Below, piece after piece: positions 37,708 through 51,121 of a stretch of DNA of 64,000 nucleotides; within the stretch, counting starts at the first letter, position 1, and every line of letters begins with the position of its first letter. This stretch comes from Hemibagrus wyckioides (lineage: Eukaryota > Chordata > Actinopteri > Siluriformes > Bagridae). The translations under genes were made by a program, and so were the position numbers. The stretch covers positions 29,511,780 to 29,575,779 of the forward strand of contig NC_080710.1 of assembly GCF_019097595.1 (NCBI RefSeq), read 5' to 3'. The notes under the pieces were generated by a model. It was not told where the DNA came from. It was given only the letters and a program-made list of their open reading frames with translations, and did no database searches.

Positions 37708-40040
37708 TCAGAGGGATGTACTATGCAAATTGTGAATCGTACCGCACCTGAATCCTGCACCACACAACACATCTCAAACGTTTGACTGAAACCTGCTGCT
37801 AAATGAGCACCTATAATAAACACCGCTTTATAGATTTTTGGCTTTGTTTTGAGGAGAAATTGAAGCATTCGAGTAAACTTGCCAAAATGTGTTTACAGGT
37901 GCTAATTTTCCAGAATACATTCCATTGTGTCAGATAGCTGACTGTGAAAGCTCTGTTAATACAGTCTGGCAGGGGGCACGGCCAAAAAACATCAAAACAA
38001 ACTGCGAGCCAATCAAACACACGCGCAAATTAACTAGCTAACCGGATCGCTTTGATGAACTTCATGGCAACACAGACAGGGTTTCCGGTAATGCTCCGAG
38101 CGGCGTTAACTAACATAATGCACGCTAAGTCTATTTTAAACTATTTATCATAAGACTGTAAGGAAAGGGAAGTTGGGAAACTCAGCTAATTCCCAGTCTC
38201 TTAGCGCTCATTAAGAGTTTTGTGTTACACCGCTTAATTATACACATTATAGATTTAGCTTCATTTACGCACAAGTTAAACACATGCCTATTGTACACCA
38301 TAACAAATTCCCCCACATTTAGCATTCCACAAAATGGAAAGATAACATTAGGCATATTTATCATGAATCTCATCCAATGTCCTTGGCACGTAAATCATTG
38401 TTGTTGCTAATGATCGATCGTCTCACATGCTGAGCAGAATTCAATCAGAAGTGAAATATCACTTCCCAACTAGCACGCAGGTTTTGATAAAGGGAGGCTG
38501 TAGCGCTGCCTTCAAAACAACATCATTTACATCAGCTATACATCATGTTCAACTTAGAAACATGTTTCATTTATTGCTATCCGTTTTGCATCATCGTCAT
38601 GCGGCTTTGTTTAAAATTTCATAAAGCTTCTTCTCCATCTCCTTCAGGATAGATGACGCTCTTTCATATAGATATGTATATGTATATATAGACAAGTGAC
38701 AGAGACAAACATTTATTCTGATTTGTTTTTGTTTTGTTTTTTTGTGTCATAATTTGAAAAGTTTCCCATGCTCCATTGAAAACTCTGGAAAATACAACAA
38801 CATGAAAGTGAATTAATGAATGAGCGACTCCATATTATTTTACATAAGGCATCATCCTCGACATCACACACTGCTCAGCTGGAAATGTTCTCTTTAAACG
38901 TTTCTTGGGGGAAATCAGGATTTGAAAGTCAGTAAATTATTTTTAATGGTCACAAAAATAATAGGCCATTTTCCAAATGATGTACCATGCGGCCCTGCGA
39001 TCATCAGGACGCCGTATTCGCCTCCCTGTCGATCAGATAATTTGCAGTGCAGCGCACCTGGTGAGATTTGCAGAACGCTGAGCTCTGGAGGCACGCTCCG
39101 AACTGGGAAACGAGAACAAACAATTTACTGACTATTTTTTTCTTCCTTTTGGCGATGCTACCAATTACCGGTTTCATTTAAAGCGTGAGGAAGATGGCGT
39201 GTTTTATAGATAGATAGGTCCAAAATGGCTGCCTGACTTTCTTTGTAGACATCATTGAGCTTCAATTATGACGGTGTTCTTGGATTTTTGAGGATTCTAG
39301 TGGTGATTTTTCTCCTAGGAACTGGCATCAGACGATAAAAGGTGAAAGTCTGTGCCCAGCAGATTTAGGATTGGTAATAAATGGTAAAGAAAAGAAAAAA
39401 AGAAAGCGAATCAACAGAGCACAGCGAGCGTCTCATACAAGTCGGATTATGGCGTGTCCCCTCCTGTTTTCCATGCCTACTGATTTTCAAACGGAAACCA
39501 GGAGCGCTTGTGTGAGTTGGGCTGAGGAAAAGCTCATCCAGCTGGCAGAGATGGTTATCTCAGATAGTTTTTTTTTCTGGCTGTGCTCGGTGGTGGTTGT
39601 GGGTTAGTGGTGGTGATGGTGATATTGGTGGTGGTGGTGGTGACACAGAAGACACAGGAGGCAGAAAGCTGGCTCCTGAGTGGTGATGGCCTGCTGGAAT
39701 ATAAAAAAAAAATGAAAAGAAAAAATAAATAAAGGAGAAGCCAGAGTGGAGCGTGTATTGGAGGCACCGCACCGTACCTCAGCACTAATTTTAGGGTAGG
39801 GGTCTGCACAGAGTGTGCGAGCGTGCTGTTGCTATGGCAACAACCAGCCTAGTGCAGTTCTGTGCCATACTTGCCCCCCTCCTGCCCCTCGATCATTAGT
39901 CAAGGCCGCCGCCATTTCATATCATATCTCACTGACTGGCTGACTCTTACTATGGCCATGCAATGAGACTTCGAATCAAATAACTTTTCTTACACATAGT
40001 TAAATTATTCGTAATGTTTTAACCCTTTAGACCTATTAGT
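35471..40040. other. Gene desert, mixed
   Basis: No gene is supported. Complex repeat-poor stretches lie at 35740-36190, 36240-36470 and 38860-39130. Arrays: GT 36691-36719, 36819-36849 and 37114-37138, TTTA 37321-37360, TTA 37637-37707. A GGT/GAT-rich stretch is at 39588-39645. Confidence 0.5.
37637..37707. repeat. (TTA)n microsatellite
   Basis: About 24 units, preceded by CAA/CTA-rich trinucleotide debris from about 37440. Confidence 0.9.
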
Positions 40041-40042
40041 TA

Positions 40043-40545
40043 CGATTATACCACAGTGCTGACGACTTCTCAAATCTGATTGGTCAGAAGGTGTCAAAGA
40101 ATTGTCTGTATCAGCAGCTCTAACTCTAGTGTCAGATATAATTCAACGGATTTATCTTAATGTGCTCATTCTAATACATTATTATATCTAAGGTAACAAC
40201 AAATTCACAGGGACACTGTGAACCTAGTCTAGGCTAAAAAATAAAAAGATTAAAAACACATTCTTTTACAAAAAGTGATATTTCCTGTCAAAGAGACATT
40301 TATGTAACATTTATAAAAGGAGTCTCCTGTATCAGAACTTTCCATCAAAGAATTCCCTTCGTACCAATAAAAGAGAGAGAAACAATTGTTTTCTTTCTTT
40401 TATTTGGAACATTGCTGAAGTTTAACAGCGATCTGAGCATAGTAGAATATGCTTTTATAGGAAAATAGTCAATTTCTTGGTAACTCTGTTTTATCACCCC
40501 AATTCACTGTTGATTATTTTTCTATAACAGCAAGCAGGACTGTGT
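40043..40545 (+). mobile_element. MITE-like element fragments (AATCTGATTGGTC family)
   Basis: The block 40043-40125 contains TCAAATCTGATTGGTCAGAA and CAGCAGCTCTAAC. A second fragment at about 40507-40545 reads TGTTGATTATTTTTCTATAA then CAGCAAGCAGGACTG, another part of the same fish repeat. The bases between are not clearly repeat-derived. A reverse copy is at 27798-27866. Confidence 0.5.
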
Positions 40546-40766
40546 TTTATTTCTCAAATCATTCTTACTAGTTTTAATGGTAACCAAGTAATATAATTAG
40601 GAAGGGATTTCCTGCTTTGGCTTTTGATATTCATATTATTTATTACTGATCATACATACTGTACAACTATCATACATTCTGTAGGGTTGTAGTGTTATTC
40701 TGGACTCTAGAGAAAACTAAGAACAGATGAGTGTCATATTAAACGCAAAAACCTTTTTACTTTTTT

Positions 40767-40791
40767 TGCTTGCATGGTTTGCATGCAAGCA
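40767..40791. other. 10-bp stem hairpin
   Basis: TGCTTGCATG (40767-40776) and CATGCAAGCA (40782-40791) are perfect reverse complements around a 5-base loop GTTTG. A T-run precedes it. No role is evident. Confidence 0.7.
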
Positions 40792-41082
40792 TTTAGAGCA
40801 AAGCATCACTGAAAATCAGAAAGGAAATGAAACATTTCTGCCCTGATGGGTGTGGTCTCTTCCAGGATGACCCCGCCCCATCCCAGGTTTAGGATGGAAA
40901 TGGTGTATATTGTGTACATGTACAATGGCCTTTGTAGTCACCAGATTAAACACAGATCTCCACCACCACCACCACCACCACCAGAACTCTGAGGGAAAAT
41001 CTTTGGGAAGAACATTTTTCACAGTTCCAAAGATGTGTAGATCCAATGTTGAGGCTCAGTTCTGGTGGCTTGTGCTGGCCCA

Positions 41083-41515
41083 ACATTTCAAGATTCAAGA
41101 TTCAAGAAGCTTTTATTCAAGTTTTTATTCCTGTAATTTGTCACTGAACATATATTTGAGGTCCAGGGCTATGTATTGAAGGACAGCATTTAATATTAAA
41201 GTGTCAGTATGTACTGCATTTGATGCCTGTATTATGTATTGTAGATGTTCCATAGCAGTTTCAGTTATATCTTTTTATCAATCTAGACACACTTAATGCA
41301 ACAGTGGTGTCTTAGTCATTAAAAATGCAAATATTACTACTACTGCTACTAACAATAATAACCAAATAATAGTACCAATAATAATAGTAATCAAACTTTA
41401 ACCCTTAAAACACCCAGGACCTCTCATTCAGATGAGCAGAATTCAATTCAGTGGGCTTTACTAGCATGACCATGACAGAAGTTACACGCAAATACTTTTA
41501 ATACAAATATCAATA
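41083..41515 (-). mobile_element. Two retroposon 3' tail remnants, reverse orientation
   Basis: TTCAAGATTCAAGAAGCTTT and following bases (41090-41130), and AATTCAATTCAGTGGGCTTT...AGCATGACC (41443-41475), both resemble the inverted starts of common fish retroposon tails. Both are short and decayed. The bases between hold no gene. Confidence 0.45.
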
Positions 41516-41692
41516 AAAGAAACAGAGAACAAATAGGAAGAAAAATTTTCAATATCTTTTCTATTAGTTTAGCTAAAGGTTCTTATATTATTGATTTCTA
41601 GTCCTTGCTGGATAAAGAGCTTTACAGAAAAAATAAAGAAATAACAAATAAATAATAAATAATATAAAATAAATAAATAAATAAATACATTA

Positions 41693-41698
41693 ATAATA

Positions 41699-41729
<31 letters not shown>

Positions 41730-41764
41730 TGATGATGATGATGATAATAATGATAACAATAATG

Positions 41765-41807
<43 letters not shown>

Positions 41808-41818
41808 TAATAATAATA
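41693..41818. repeat. (AAT)n array with GAT interruption
   Basis: AAT units interrupted by GATGATGATGATG near 41730-41745. Preceded by AAAT units (about 41665-41690). Confidence 0.9.
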
Positions 41819-42039
41819 GTCTCATAATCTGTACTCAGTAGTACTATATCCTTTTTTATTCAAAAAAAGAAAAGAAAAGGAATTCATATATTTAAATATA
41901 TATTGCAATATTCGATGTTTACTACAAACACCAAATAGTCATTATCTGCATTCTTTAATCTAACTAAAAAAAAACATAAATAATAAATCCTGCTGAAGAA
42001 ACATTTTCCTGAACAATAATTCATTCTCTGACTCCCATA

Positions 42040-43235
42040 TTCATAAAGCTCTATGAATACATTCATAACATGAATGTTAGAATGCATTTACAAGGCATTA
42101 TACACATTTATGAAAACATTACAGTTAATAGCCATTTATTTGATGCATTTATACATTTCTATTGGTACGCATTATGCATAGTGTTTCTATGAAGTCTGTA
42201 TGTATAATAACTTTTATTAAATTAATATGTTAATACCATGCAATAATACATTTATAAGGCTCTGTATACACTGGTGTAATTATTACAGCTTTTTAACAAT
42301 GTTTATAATGGATTTATAAACTGGTAACAGAATGCACTATGAGTAGTATTTCTAGGAAAACTATATGTATATTGCATTTTACAATACATTTATAAAGCAT
42401 TATAGGCATTGGTATAATTACACATGTATTATACATTTACACACATTGTTTCTAATCTTTGTCAGTGGTGTTATAATGCATTATGAACACTATATATGCA
42501 CATAGCACATCGTGTTTAATTCATAATACATACATACCAAGTGTCATGCATTTCTATTTTTATGTCTTCTTAAAAGGCATTATTGTTATTTCAATGATGG
42601 TTACCCATAACAGTGTAAATAAGAACATGTATATTGTGTTATGAATGCTTATAACCTGTTAGGAATGTAATCCCAAGGGCTTCATTATAATATACAGTAT
42701 ATACAGAGGCTAAAAAGAAATTATGGGCAAAACACTATTCAGATTTTCTTTAGCTCGAAGAGAACAAAATAAATAGTTACAGCACAATGCTTATAATATG
42801 TTATGAATGCATAAAACCATGTTATGAATGTCGTTATAAGTCATATACTGTATACTGTGCACTTTTAAGAATATTTGTTGGCTCCATAAAATCAATAATT
42901 GCCATTTTTGCCATTTTGTTTACTCATAACAGTGTATATATGAACATTTATAATATAAGAATGGTAAATAAATATGTGTATAAATGCGGCAGAGCGTATA
43001 ATGTATAATAATGCATTATAGCATGTTAGGCATGTCTTCATGAATCATTATACAATACGTCTGTGCTCCATAAAAGGGATTTTCATCATTTTTATGTTGT
43101 TTAGCTACAACAGTGTAAAGACAGATGTGTATAATATATGAACTTGTATAAAGTGTTAAGAACGCTTATACCATGTTATGTATGCAATCACAAGTCATGG
43201 GCTTCATATAACAGCATATGTATGTGCTGAAATGA
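42040..43235. repeat. Degenerate tandem repeat rich in TTATGAATGC / GCATTATAA
   Basis: The marker ATAACAGTGTAAATAAGAAC occurs near 42608 and in altered form near 42927 and 43108. Each time, GTGTTATGAATGCTTATAAC-type sequence and TGTTATGAATG follow. ATGGGCTTCATATAACAG-like blocks lie near 42678 and 43198. Spacings of about 319 and 181 bases suggest a roughly 180-base unit with an insertion in one copy. The left part (42040-42500) shares the TTATAATGCATTATGAA vocabulary without clear period. Mobile or satellite origin is undetermined. Confidence 0.65.
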
Positions 43236-43327
43236 ATAAGTAAGAAAGTAATAATTTAATAATAATAATAAATAATTTGCATGAGTGACTGTATCTGCAC
43301 TTTACAGAATATTTATGGGCTTTATAT

Positions 43328-43328
<1 letters not shown>

Positions 43329-43420
<92 letters not shown>
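43329..43420. repeat. (CA)n-(TA)n compound array
   Basis: CA units for about 18 bases and then about 37 TA units. It has the same composition as the array at 32041. Confidence 0.95.
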
Positions 43421-43423
<3 letters not shown>

Positions 43424-43499
43424 TTATAGTGGAAAAAATGAACTACACAGAGAAATATTATTAAAAAATTATTATGAATAATAATAATAACAATAACAC

Positions 43500-45550
43500 C
43501 AACACATTCACAAATAATGGCCATTGTGTGCACATTGTGTTTAGCCGAGAGAAAACAACAGTAATGTGTGACTCCATTCAAGTGCACTCTTGGATGTGTC
43601 AGTAGCTGAACACGATCAGCAGTGGACCTGATGTTCAGATCAACGCCTGACTACTGTCTGTCCTCCCCGTCACTCTGCCTTTTGTATTTATAGACTCGCT
43701 ATTCTCTCAGCACAATGGCCTCCATATCAAACATTTTAAATGATGCTTGAAATACCAGTCACTTGACTTTGATGTCACAGGCAATTAAATCCAACCTTCC
43801 CCTTTCCCGGTTAATAACAGCAATCTTTCCCAGTCTAGTGCCTAATTAATATGTGCTATTTGTCACTTTGCGGTGACACATGTATTTCAGAGGGAGAGTC
43901 GCGGAGAGGACAATAGTGTAAGACGGGTCGAGCTCTGTCATTAGAAAGCCAGCCGTCACTCGCTCTTCCTCGTTTCCTGATCCGAGCTGTCGTTCTGTCT
44001 TCCTGCCGGATTACAGCGGAATCCCACTCACAGGGAATATGGTCCTGGTGAAACCGGGTCAGACATACATACATATATTTGTCAAATCTATGAATTGTAA
44101 TAATGTATAAATTTTTCATTTGTTCGAAAAATATTTCTGGTTTTGACGAACTGCGTTATTTTTCTAATTAAAAAAAATCACCTTTGAGCATTTTTATTTG
44201 GGGACGCTCAATTGCCTAAACAATATGATGCCTCATTTCAAAATCAAATTGTTTTTGCAAAGCTGATGGGACGTGGTTTGTTTGCATATTTCGATAAAAT
44301 GAGCCACACCGTTATCATCACCAGTTTGACAATAGCAGGAATCGACGCTCCACTGGTCTGGAGAAGGCACTCGTAACAGCCCGTCATTATTCTATCTGAT
44401 CTCTGTAAACATATGTTATATATGACGAGAAGAAACATTTCCATCATGCACTATTATGTAAATTTTCTGCTTTTGTGTTTTTGCACGTAATTCCTACGTT
44501 ATCTTGATTTCCTTTTGGTCACATGTGGAGAAGTTCCCAGGGCACAGGATTTATGTCGATTTAAAAAAAAAAGAAGTGCTTTAAGCGTCTGAACGTATAG
44601 ATTATTAGCATAATCCGGCACGTCTTTGAAATGTGAAAGGCAATAATGTGAGAGCTGTGAGTGACATTCATTGGACTGACTCTGTAATTAGAGCCACGTA
44701 TGTGTGTCTTGTCAATGGCAATTTCAGCAGTCGCACAGCAGGTGGGAAAGCAACATTGCGGACAAATTAGCGATAGCGAGATATGACCAGCAGGCATTTC
44801 CACGTCCTGTACTTTAGCAAAACGCATGCATTCAGACGAGCAGTGGAATTTCAATCACTGGCACTGGTTCTTGAACAACAATGCCTGCACTGAAAACAAG
44901 TCCTTTCACACACACACACACACACACTGGTAAAGAATGGCGTTTATACTGTGTTGATCCACCTAATGTACCATGTAGTGCAGTACCACTAGCGTTTTAT
45001 GCCACACTGGAAGAGCCAATTAATTTGCATAATTCGGCGCACCGTTGCCATGACTCTGAGTCAGGAAGGGGGCGCCGCAGTCGTCACGCCTGGGTCACGT
45101 GACCCTCATTCCGATTCATCTTCGCCCTTCAATTAATTACACTTATGACAAGCCGAAGCCCGTGGCCACCCGTAGGCCTCGCTGATACACTCCTGCATGT
45201 CCAAAATACCCTCCTGCTTTAACTGAACACCTTTGCATGCAGCCCCCACGCCTTAGGCAGAATAAAATTAATATTTTGTTTCCCATCTGGAAGACTCAGT
45301 AAAATTAATGAGGGAAGGAGGCCTGTAGCGAGAGCAGAACTCAAGGATCAATCTGCGTGCGTGCACGTGCAGAGGCGAGGAAGTGGTTATGGGTTTTGTA
45401 AGGCACGTAGGTGGCCTCCGCATGCCCAAAACCTCCCTGCGCCTCCTGAAGGCTTCTGCAAATGAGCGATTACTCGCTGTCCTGATTTCAGCTTAGTGAA
45501 ACACACTGACACATTCGATTGCTTTACTTCACTGATTTAAACGCTATTTT
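43500..45550. other. Complex repeat-poor block, possible enhancer cluster
   Basis: No gene is supported. The block is largely free of simple repeats except CA at 44910-44928. It is rich in AATTA, ATTTGCAT, E-box and CRE-like words, especially at 43600-44060, 44200-44450 and 44640-45500. In zic gene deserts such blocks often correspond to conserved enhancers; that is inference here. Confidence 0.4.
45023..45105. promoter_or_regulatory. Cluster of candidate transcription-factor sites
   Basis: Within 83 bases lie a perfect octamer ATTTGCAT (45023-45030, POU type), the palindrome TGACTCTGAGTCA (45051-45063, AP-1/MAF-like half sites) and the 14-bp perfect palindrome GGGTCACGTGACCC (45092-45105). 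The last contains GTCACGTGAC, the E-box form bound by MITF/TFE/USF factors. Confidence 0.45.
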
Positions 45551-46034
45551 CAGTTGCGTGAGTTTCAACAATTGGCTTTGCCGTTTCTGTCGTCCTACTG
45601 ATATTACATTTACAGGCGTGTAGAGGGAAGATAAACACATTTTAAACACAACCTGTGCAAAAAAATAAGTTCAGGGAAAGCTATTAAAGATAAAATATAC
45701 TGTACACATCTCTATATACAGCACTATAAGGCATGGCCCAGCTGTAACTACTATAAAAGTCTTGAAATATAATCAGTAAAATGCTTCATATGGTTATTTT
45801 TTGAATGAATATCTTAGCTTTGAAACATCTTTTTATCTGAGGCTGCTTTATAGGTTATGAGAAATGTACATTATTCGTTCATTCATGCAATCTAGTTAAA
45901 ATATTCGGAATGTTCCATAAGTCAGCAGGAAGTTTTAGAACTTTTATCTTTCTAACTTCTGATTTTCATTTCTAAACTTTATTTTGTGTACATAATGTCT
46001 TCATGCCTTAGCATAGATGCTAGGTAACGTGTAT

Positions 46035-46533
46035 GCTACATCCCAGTTCGCCTACTGATACTACGTGCTAAAACTATGCACGTTTTCTTAACACTTTTGA
46101 GAGTGTAGATATTTTTAAAAGAGTATGCAATGATGTTTATGGGGTGTACTAACACGTCATGTGCCGGAAGATAGAATTGTTGCTTAGTTACGCATGCTGT
46201 CACCAGGAATGAACTTATTTCTGAATTTCAGCTTTTCTTCATTCATTATTATCAATACAAAAGTTTAATTAGTGATTAACATTTTAGTTCTTGTGCTTAA
46301 ATACTGAAGTCACATCTCTGATGTTACCCTTGTCTGGCTAATCAAACCGTTACCAAACTCCTCCTCTCTCATGCAAGGAATTGTGGGAAATATAAGACAA
46401 ATAAGTGTCCATGGATCCACGCTTTGGGTAGCTTTGGGAAACTCTTTTCAACATACAATGATTCAGTTCAGAATGCAATAATTCTTGTCTTGGATATTAA
46501 TTAGGATGGATTGTGTGCGAATTGGGACACAGC
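46035..46533. mobile_element. MITE-like element with GCTNNNTCCCA inverted ends (copy 1)
   Basis: The left end GCTACATCCCAGTTCGCC and the right end GCGAATTGGGACACAGC are inverted relative to each other with a few mismatches. About 500 bases of non-coding sequence lie between. The related element at 57462-57954 has the same ends and size. It is a non-autonomous DNA transposon by structure; the superfamily is not clear. A target duplication is not obvious. Confidence 0.6.
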
Positions 46534-47639
46534 ATTAGCTTTTAATTTGTTTTGTTTTGTTTGATAATTCTACTATTACACATTAATAGCAAATAATTCA
46601 GCAAAGAAATCTTCATCTTCATCAATCTCCTTTTTTGAGAGGTTGAATGCACTTTTTTATATTCATTGATGAAAAATTCCCCAAAACAAATGTATACCAC
46701 TTTGTACAGGATTCTACTTTAAATTTCTATCATATTTTGCATTTATAATATTTCTATAGGAATTGTCTTATAGGATGAGACACATATATCCTGTAGGAAC
46801 ATTTCTACACAGTTTTTAATTGGGATCCATTTATTCTCCTATTCAGGTCTATACAATTCAGTTTGTTTTTTCTTTCTTTCCAGAAGTTTCTGAATTAATG
46901 GAATTAAATTTGCTTTCAAAATTTTGTTGTAATTATCTTGAAAATGGCTGTATTTCCAGTACAGTGTATGTAAGCTTTAACTAAAATAAACAAACTGTTT
47001 AAAACTTTTGTGTTCCATGAACTATTAACCATTAATGACGCAATTCTGAAAAATTCCAAATAAAATCTGTCAGAGTTTTAAAACTCAAAAAGCCCTCTCT
47101 GGAATTTCTAAGAACTTTCCAATGAGACGACATTATTTTGTACAAAATGCAAGTATATTATAAAACACAAGTCCTAAAAATAAACATAAACAATAGACTT
47201 TCCAAATGCGTTTAACTTGAGTTAAGTCTCACAGTGTTCACTTGTAAGCCTGTAAGCAGTAAGTCAACAAAATGAGTCAACAAATAAAAGTGAATTTCTT
47301 CTTACACTTTAAGAACGAACTCAACATTAGATCCGACACTGTAGGTGTTGATTCGGCACTGGGTTAACAGACAGAGCGTGTTAATGGTGGTGAAGAGCTG
47401 AACATCTGGGCTGTACAGCTTGCAGCAGTGAGTCAAACACGGAGGCAGCACAAAGCATGGCGTGATGCCCACTTCTGCACGAGGAGAGACGCTGCGCCCT
47501 CAATCTTCACCCTACAAGAGCTATAAAGCTTCGCTGTGAGCATTAGCATGGCTTTCATTTATTTTATTCATACGTTACTAGCATTAGCTAGCTAGCTGTG
47601 ATTTCATACGAGTCTGCAGAAAATATTACACAAACATAA
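46534..47639. other. Intergenic, no gene seen
   Basis: AT-rich unique sequence. The motif CACTGTAGGTGTTGATTCGG (47338-47357) belongs with the GTGTT-palindrome repeats at 6620 and 10719. Nothing else is recognised. Confidence 0.5.
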
Positions 47640-47664
47640 GTAAATAAATAAATAAATAGATGAA

Positions 47665-47711
<47 letters not shown>

Positions 47712-47756
47712 ATATATGTGAGAACAGATAGAAACAGTTCCAGGATCAAGGTCTTT

Positions 47757-47787
<31 letters not shown>

Positions 47788-47883
47788 ATAAATAAATAAA
47801 TATTTTTAAATAATAAAAAAAGAATAAAAAACAAATAAAACCGTATTTAAATAAATAAATGAATTAATAAAATAGTATTTTAA

Positions 47884-47934
<51 letters not shown>

Positions 47935-48110
47935 ATCTTTTTAAATAATAAAAAAGAATACAAAATAAATAAAATAGTATTTAAATAAATAAATAAATGA
48001 ATGAATAAAATAGTATTTAAATAAATAAATAAATAAATAAATAAGTAAATAAATAAATAAATAAATAAATGTGAGGACAGATAGATACAGTTCAAGGGTC
48101 AAGGTCTTTT
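47640..48110. repeat. Compound AAAT array containing a 353-base tandem duplication
   Basis: AAAT runs fill 47640-47713, 47780-47802, 47880-47936 and 48018-48070. The unique tag GTGAGAACAGATAGAAACAG with its following GATCAAGGTCTTTT (47718-47757) reappears as GTGAGGACAGATAGATACAG...GTCAAGGTCTTTT at 48071-48110. The array plus tag has therefore been duplicated. Smaller AAAATAGTATTT repeats occur near 47868, 47968 and 48007. Confidence 0.85.
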
Positions 48111-48655
48111 TTTTTTTAATTTGTTGCACACAGCTGATTATTGATTTCTTTAGTTGTATATCGCAAGCTATCGAGATGTTAAACAGACTGATGAAAAGCT
48201 CTCTATATGCTAAACACCTCAGCGTGTCTGGGCTCATAATGTTTTTGACACTTTACACTGACCTCATTTACCCGTCACGTCAGTCATAATAATTAGCCTT
48301 AAATGTTGATAAATGATGATAAATTCCCCCGGTGACACCACTGAATATTAATGAAAAGGTGTTAGGTCTTCATTCGGCTGGAGCTCAGTCTCACATTATG
48401 CAGGAGAAAATCCAGCGTGAGGCCGAGGTGGACTTGTGTTCAGTTGTTAAATTGATAACTTTTATTTATATATATATTTTTAACATACATGTATTGATTG
48501 TTTTGTAAAAAAAATAATTGTTTGTGTAAAAAAAAATTCTCCCTAACCTTCATTGATTAAAATCAAGTTTAAATCAGGTTTTTATTTTCATTTCAGTGAA
48601 TTGAAAAAAATCATTATTCATTATTCCATGATTTAAGCAGATAAGAAGCAGTTTC

Positions 48656-48840
48656 AAGTCAATGACTGGAAAAAAGCAAGCGTTCCAAAAACCAGTCTAT
48701 AAATAAAGATAAATAACTCCAGTCACTGAATTAGGACAAAAGTAATGGCACCCTGTAAAGCAGGGAGGATTAGTGTGTGTCTGTGGTAGCTGATGCACTG
48801 CAGTGGCTAAGCTGCATTACTGTAAGATTTAGCACATGCT
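48656..48840 (+). repeat. Anonymous direct repeat, copy A
   Basis: Contains GGACAAAAGTAATGGCACCC and TGTAAAGCAGG (48734-48764), then GGATTAGTGTGTGTCTGTGG. Copy B at 49100-49260 matches over most of its length with about 20% differences. There is no coding potential. Tandem duplication or two insertions of one element are both possible. Confidence 0.75.
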
Positions 48841-48917
48841 TTGTTAAGGAGCCACTCCTTTTCTCTCTAGTAATTACAACATACTACGATTGAGGACTTG
48901 CTAATTCTAATCCTGGA

Positions 48918-48953
48918 TACTATTTAGGGTAGATAGCAGGCGAAGTGGGACGA
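48918..48953. mobile_element. MITE end fragment
   Basis: TAGGGTAGATAGCAGGCGAA then GTGGGACGAAGC resembles the right end of the 46035-46533 element (GGATGGATTGTGTGCGAATT then GGGACACAGC). Only this end is recognisable. Confidence 0.4.
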
Positions 48954-49099
48954 AGCATTAATTTTTTTGCTAATTATATTTCCAGCCCTGTTACATATTC
49001 AAGAGCAAAAACACAAAGTGGTGATTTTATACACAAATTATACTTTCAAGTTTTAATCACGCTATTGTTTTCATTTTAATTACATGCTAATAAAAAGTC

Positions 49100-49260
49100 A
49101 TGTCAATGACTTGAAGGAAAGTGTCCCAAGACCAGACTGTAAATAAAGACAAATAACCCCTGTCGTTAAATTTGGACAAAAGTAATGGCACCCTGTAAAG
49201 GAGGAAGGATTAGTGTGTGTTTGTGGTAGCTGAGATTCTGCTCTGTAAGGTTTAGTGTGT
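49100..49260 (+). repeat. Anonymous direct repeat, copy B
   Basis: Contains GGACAAAAGTAATGGCACCC and TGTAAAGGAGG (49174-49204). It is the partner of copy A, 444 bases upstream. Confidence 0.75.
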
Positions 49261-49422
49261 GTATGGTCTCTGTAATTCGTGCCTGATTGGCATTTAATTA
49301 GCATACACATGAGCACAAATTAAATCAGCAACACGAAACATTTATAAATTTTTGTGAGGTTTGGTTTAAGAAAGCATTTACACACAACTTTACTGATAAA
49401 TTAGGCCTGATGTCAGAACGTT

Positions 49423-50178
<756 letters not shown>

Positions 50179-50440
50179 CTGAAGCAAGGCATGTCCTCCA
50201 GCAAAAATGAGTCAACATTAAAAAAATCCTCCCAAATTCACTGAGCACTAGTATTATGTTGGGGAAGAAAAGCATCATTTATAATAGATCAAGTTTATTT
50301 TCTATTTCTGGCCTTCTTGCTTTATTTGTTAAATATGACATGGAAGAGTGCTGGAATAAAAGATGGAGTAAAAGAGTGAGCAGCTGGATGATAGTGGCAG
50401 TTCTCCCACAGAGCTGTCCCAGTCTAATCATACAATCATA

Positions 50441-50473
<33 letters not shown>

Positions 50474-50533
50474 GATGATGTCCCTCTGCATGAACTCCTC
50501 TGTCTCTCACCTCTTTTCCTCTCACCCTCCCAT

Positions 50534-50569
<36 letters not shown>

Positions 50570-50920
50570 ACACAGACACACACACACTCACACACACATG
50601 CACACAGACACACACAAAGAGAAGCTGGTGTTTGTCGCTTTGAAGTATCACTTAAATTAGGGGGTTTAACCCCTCTGGTCCAGTCGTGATTATTTACAAA
50701 AAGCTGGTGTAATTTTGTCGGAAAGTCTCACTTTCAGCATCATCACAAAGGCACATGGAGTGGATTTCACGTCTCTCTCCATCTGCTGTTGACCTGCAGC
50801 TGATAGGGTCACTGCACAACTGAAAAGATGCACATCATCCACCTGCCAACATCTACTCATTCTGTAATGCGTGCACACACACACCCACACCCACCCGCAC
50901 ACACACACACACACACACAC
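50441..50920. repeat. Cluster of (CA)n arrays
   Basis: CA tracts at about 50441-50471, 50536-50567, 50571-50616 and 50877-50920, with interspersed unique sequence. All open frames here are repeat artefacts. Confidence 0.9.
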
Positions 50921-51074
50921 TAATCTGTGTAATTAGGGCATTTACTTTGTATTAAAGGTGATATTGTGCATCAAACCACACCATGATCAAAAACTTTCAC
51001 AAGCATAAAAAAAGAAATATATAAAATAAATAAAGAAATAAAAAAAATGAGAGCAGCAAGTGTTACAGAGCTGG

Positions 51075-51075
<1 letters not shown>

Positions 51076-51121
<46 letters not shown>

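Noticed and set aside
41622..41825. Poly-Leu minus-strand frame
   Set aside because: Translation of an AAT array.
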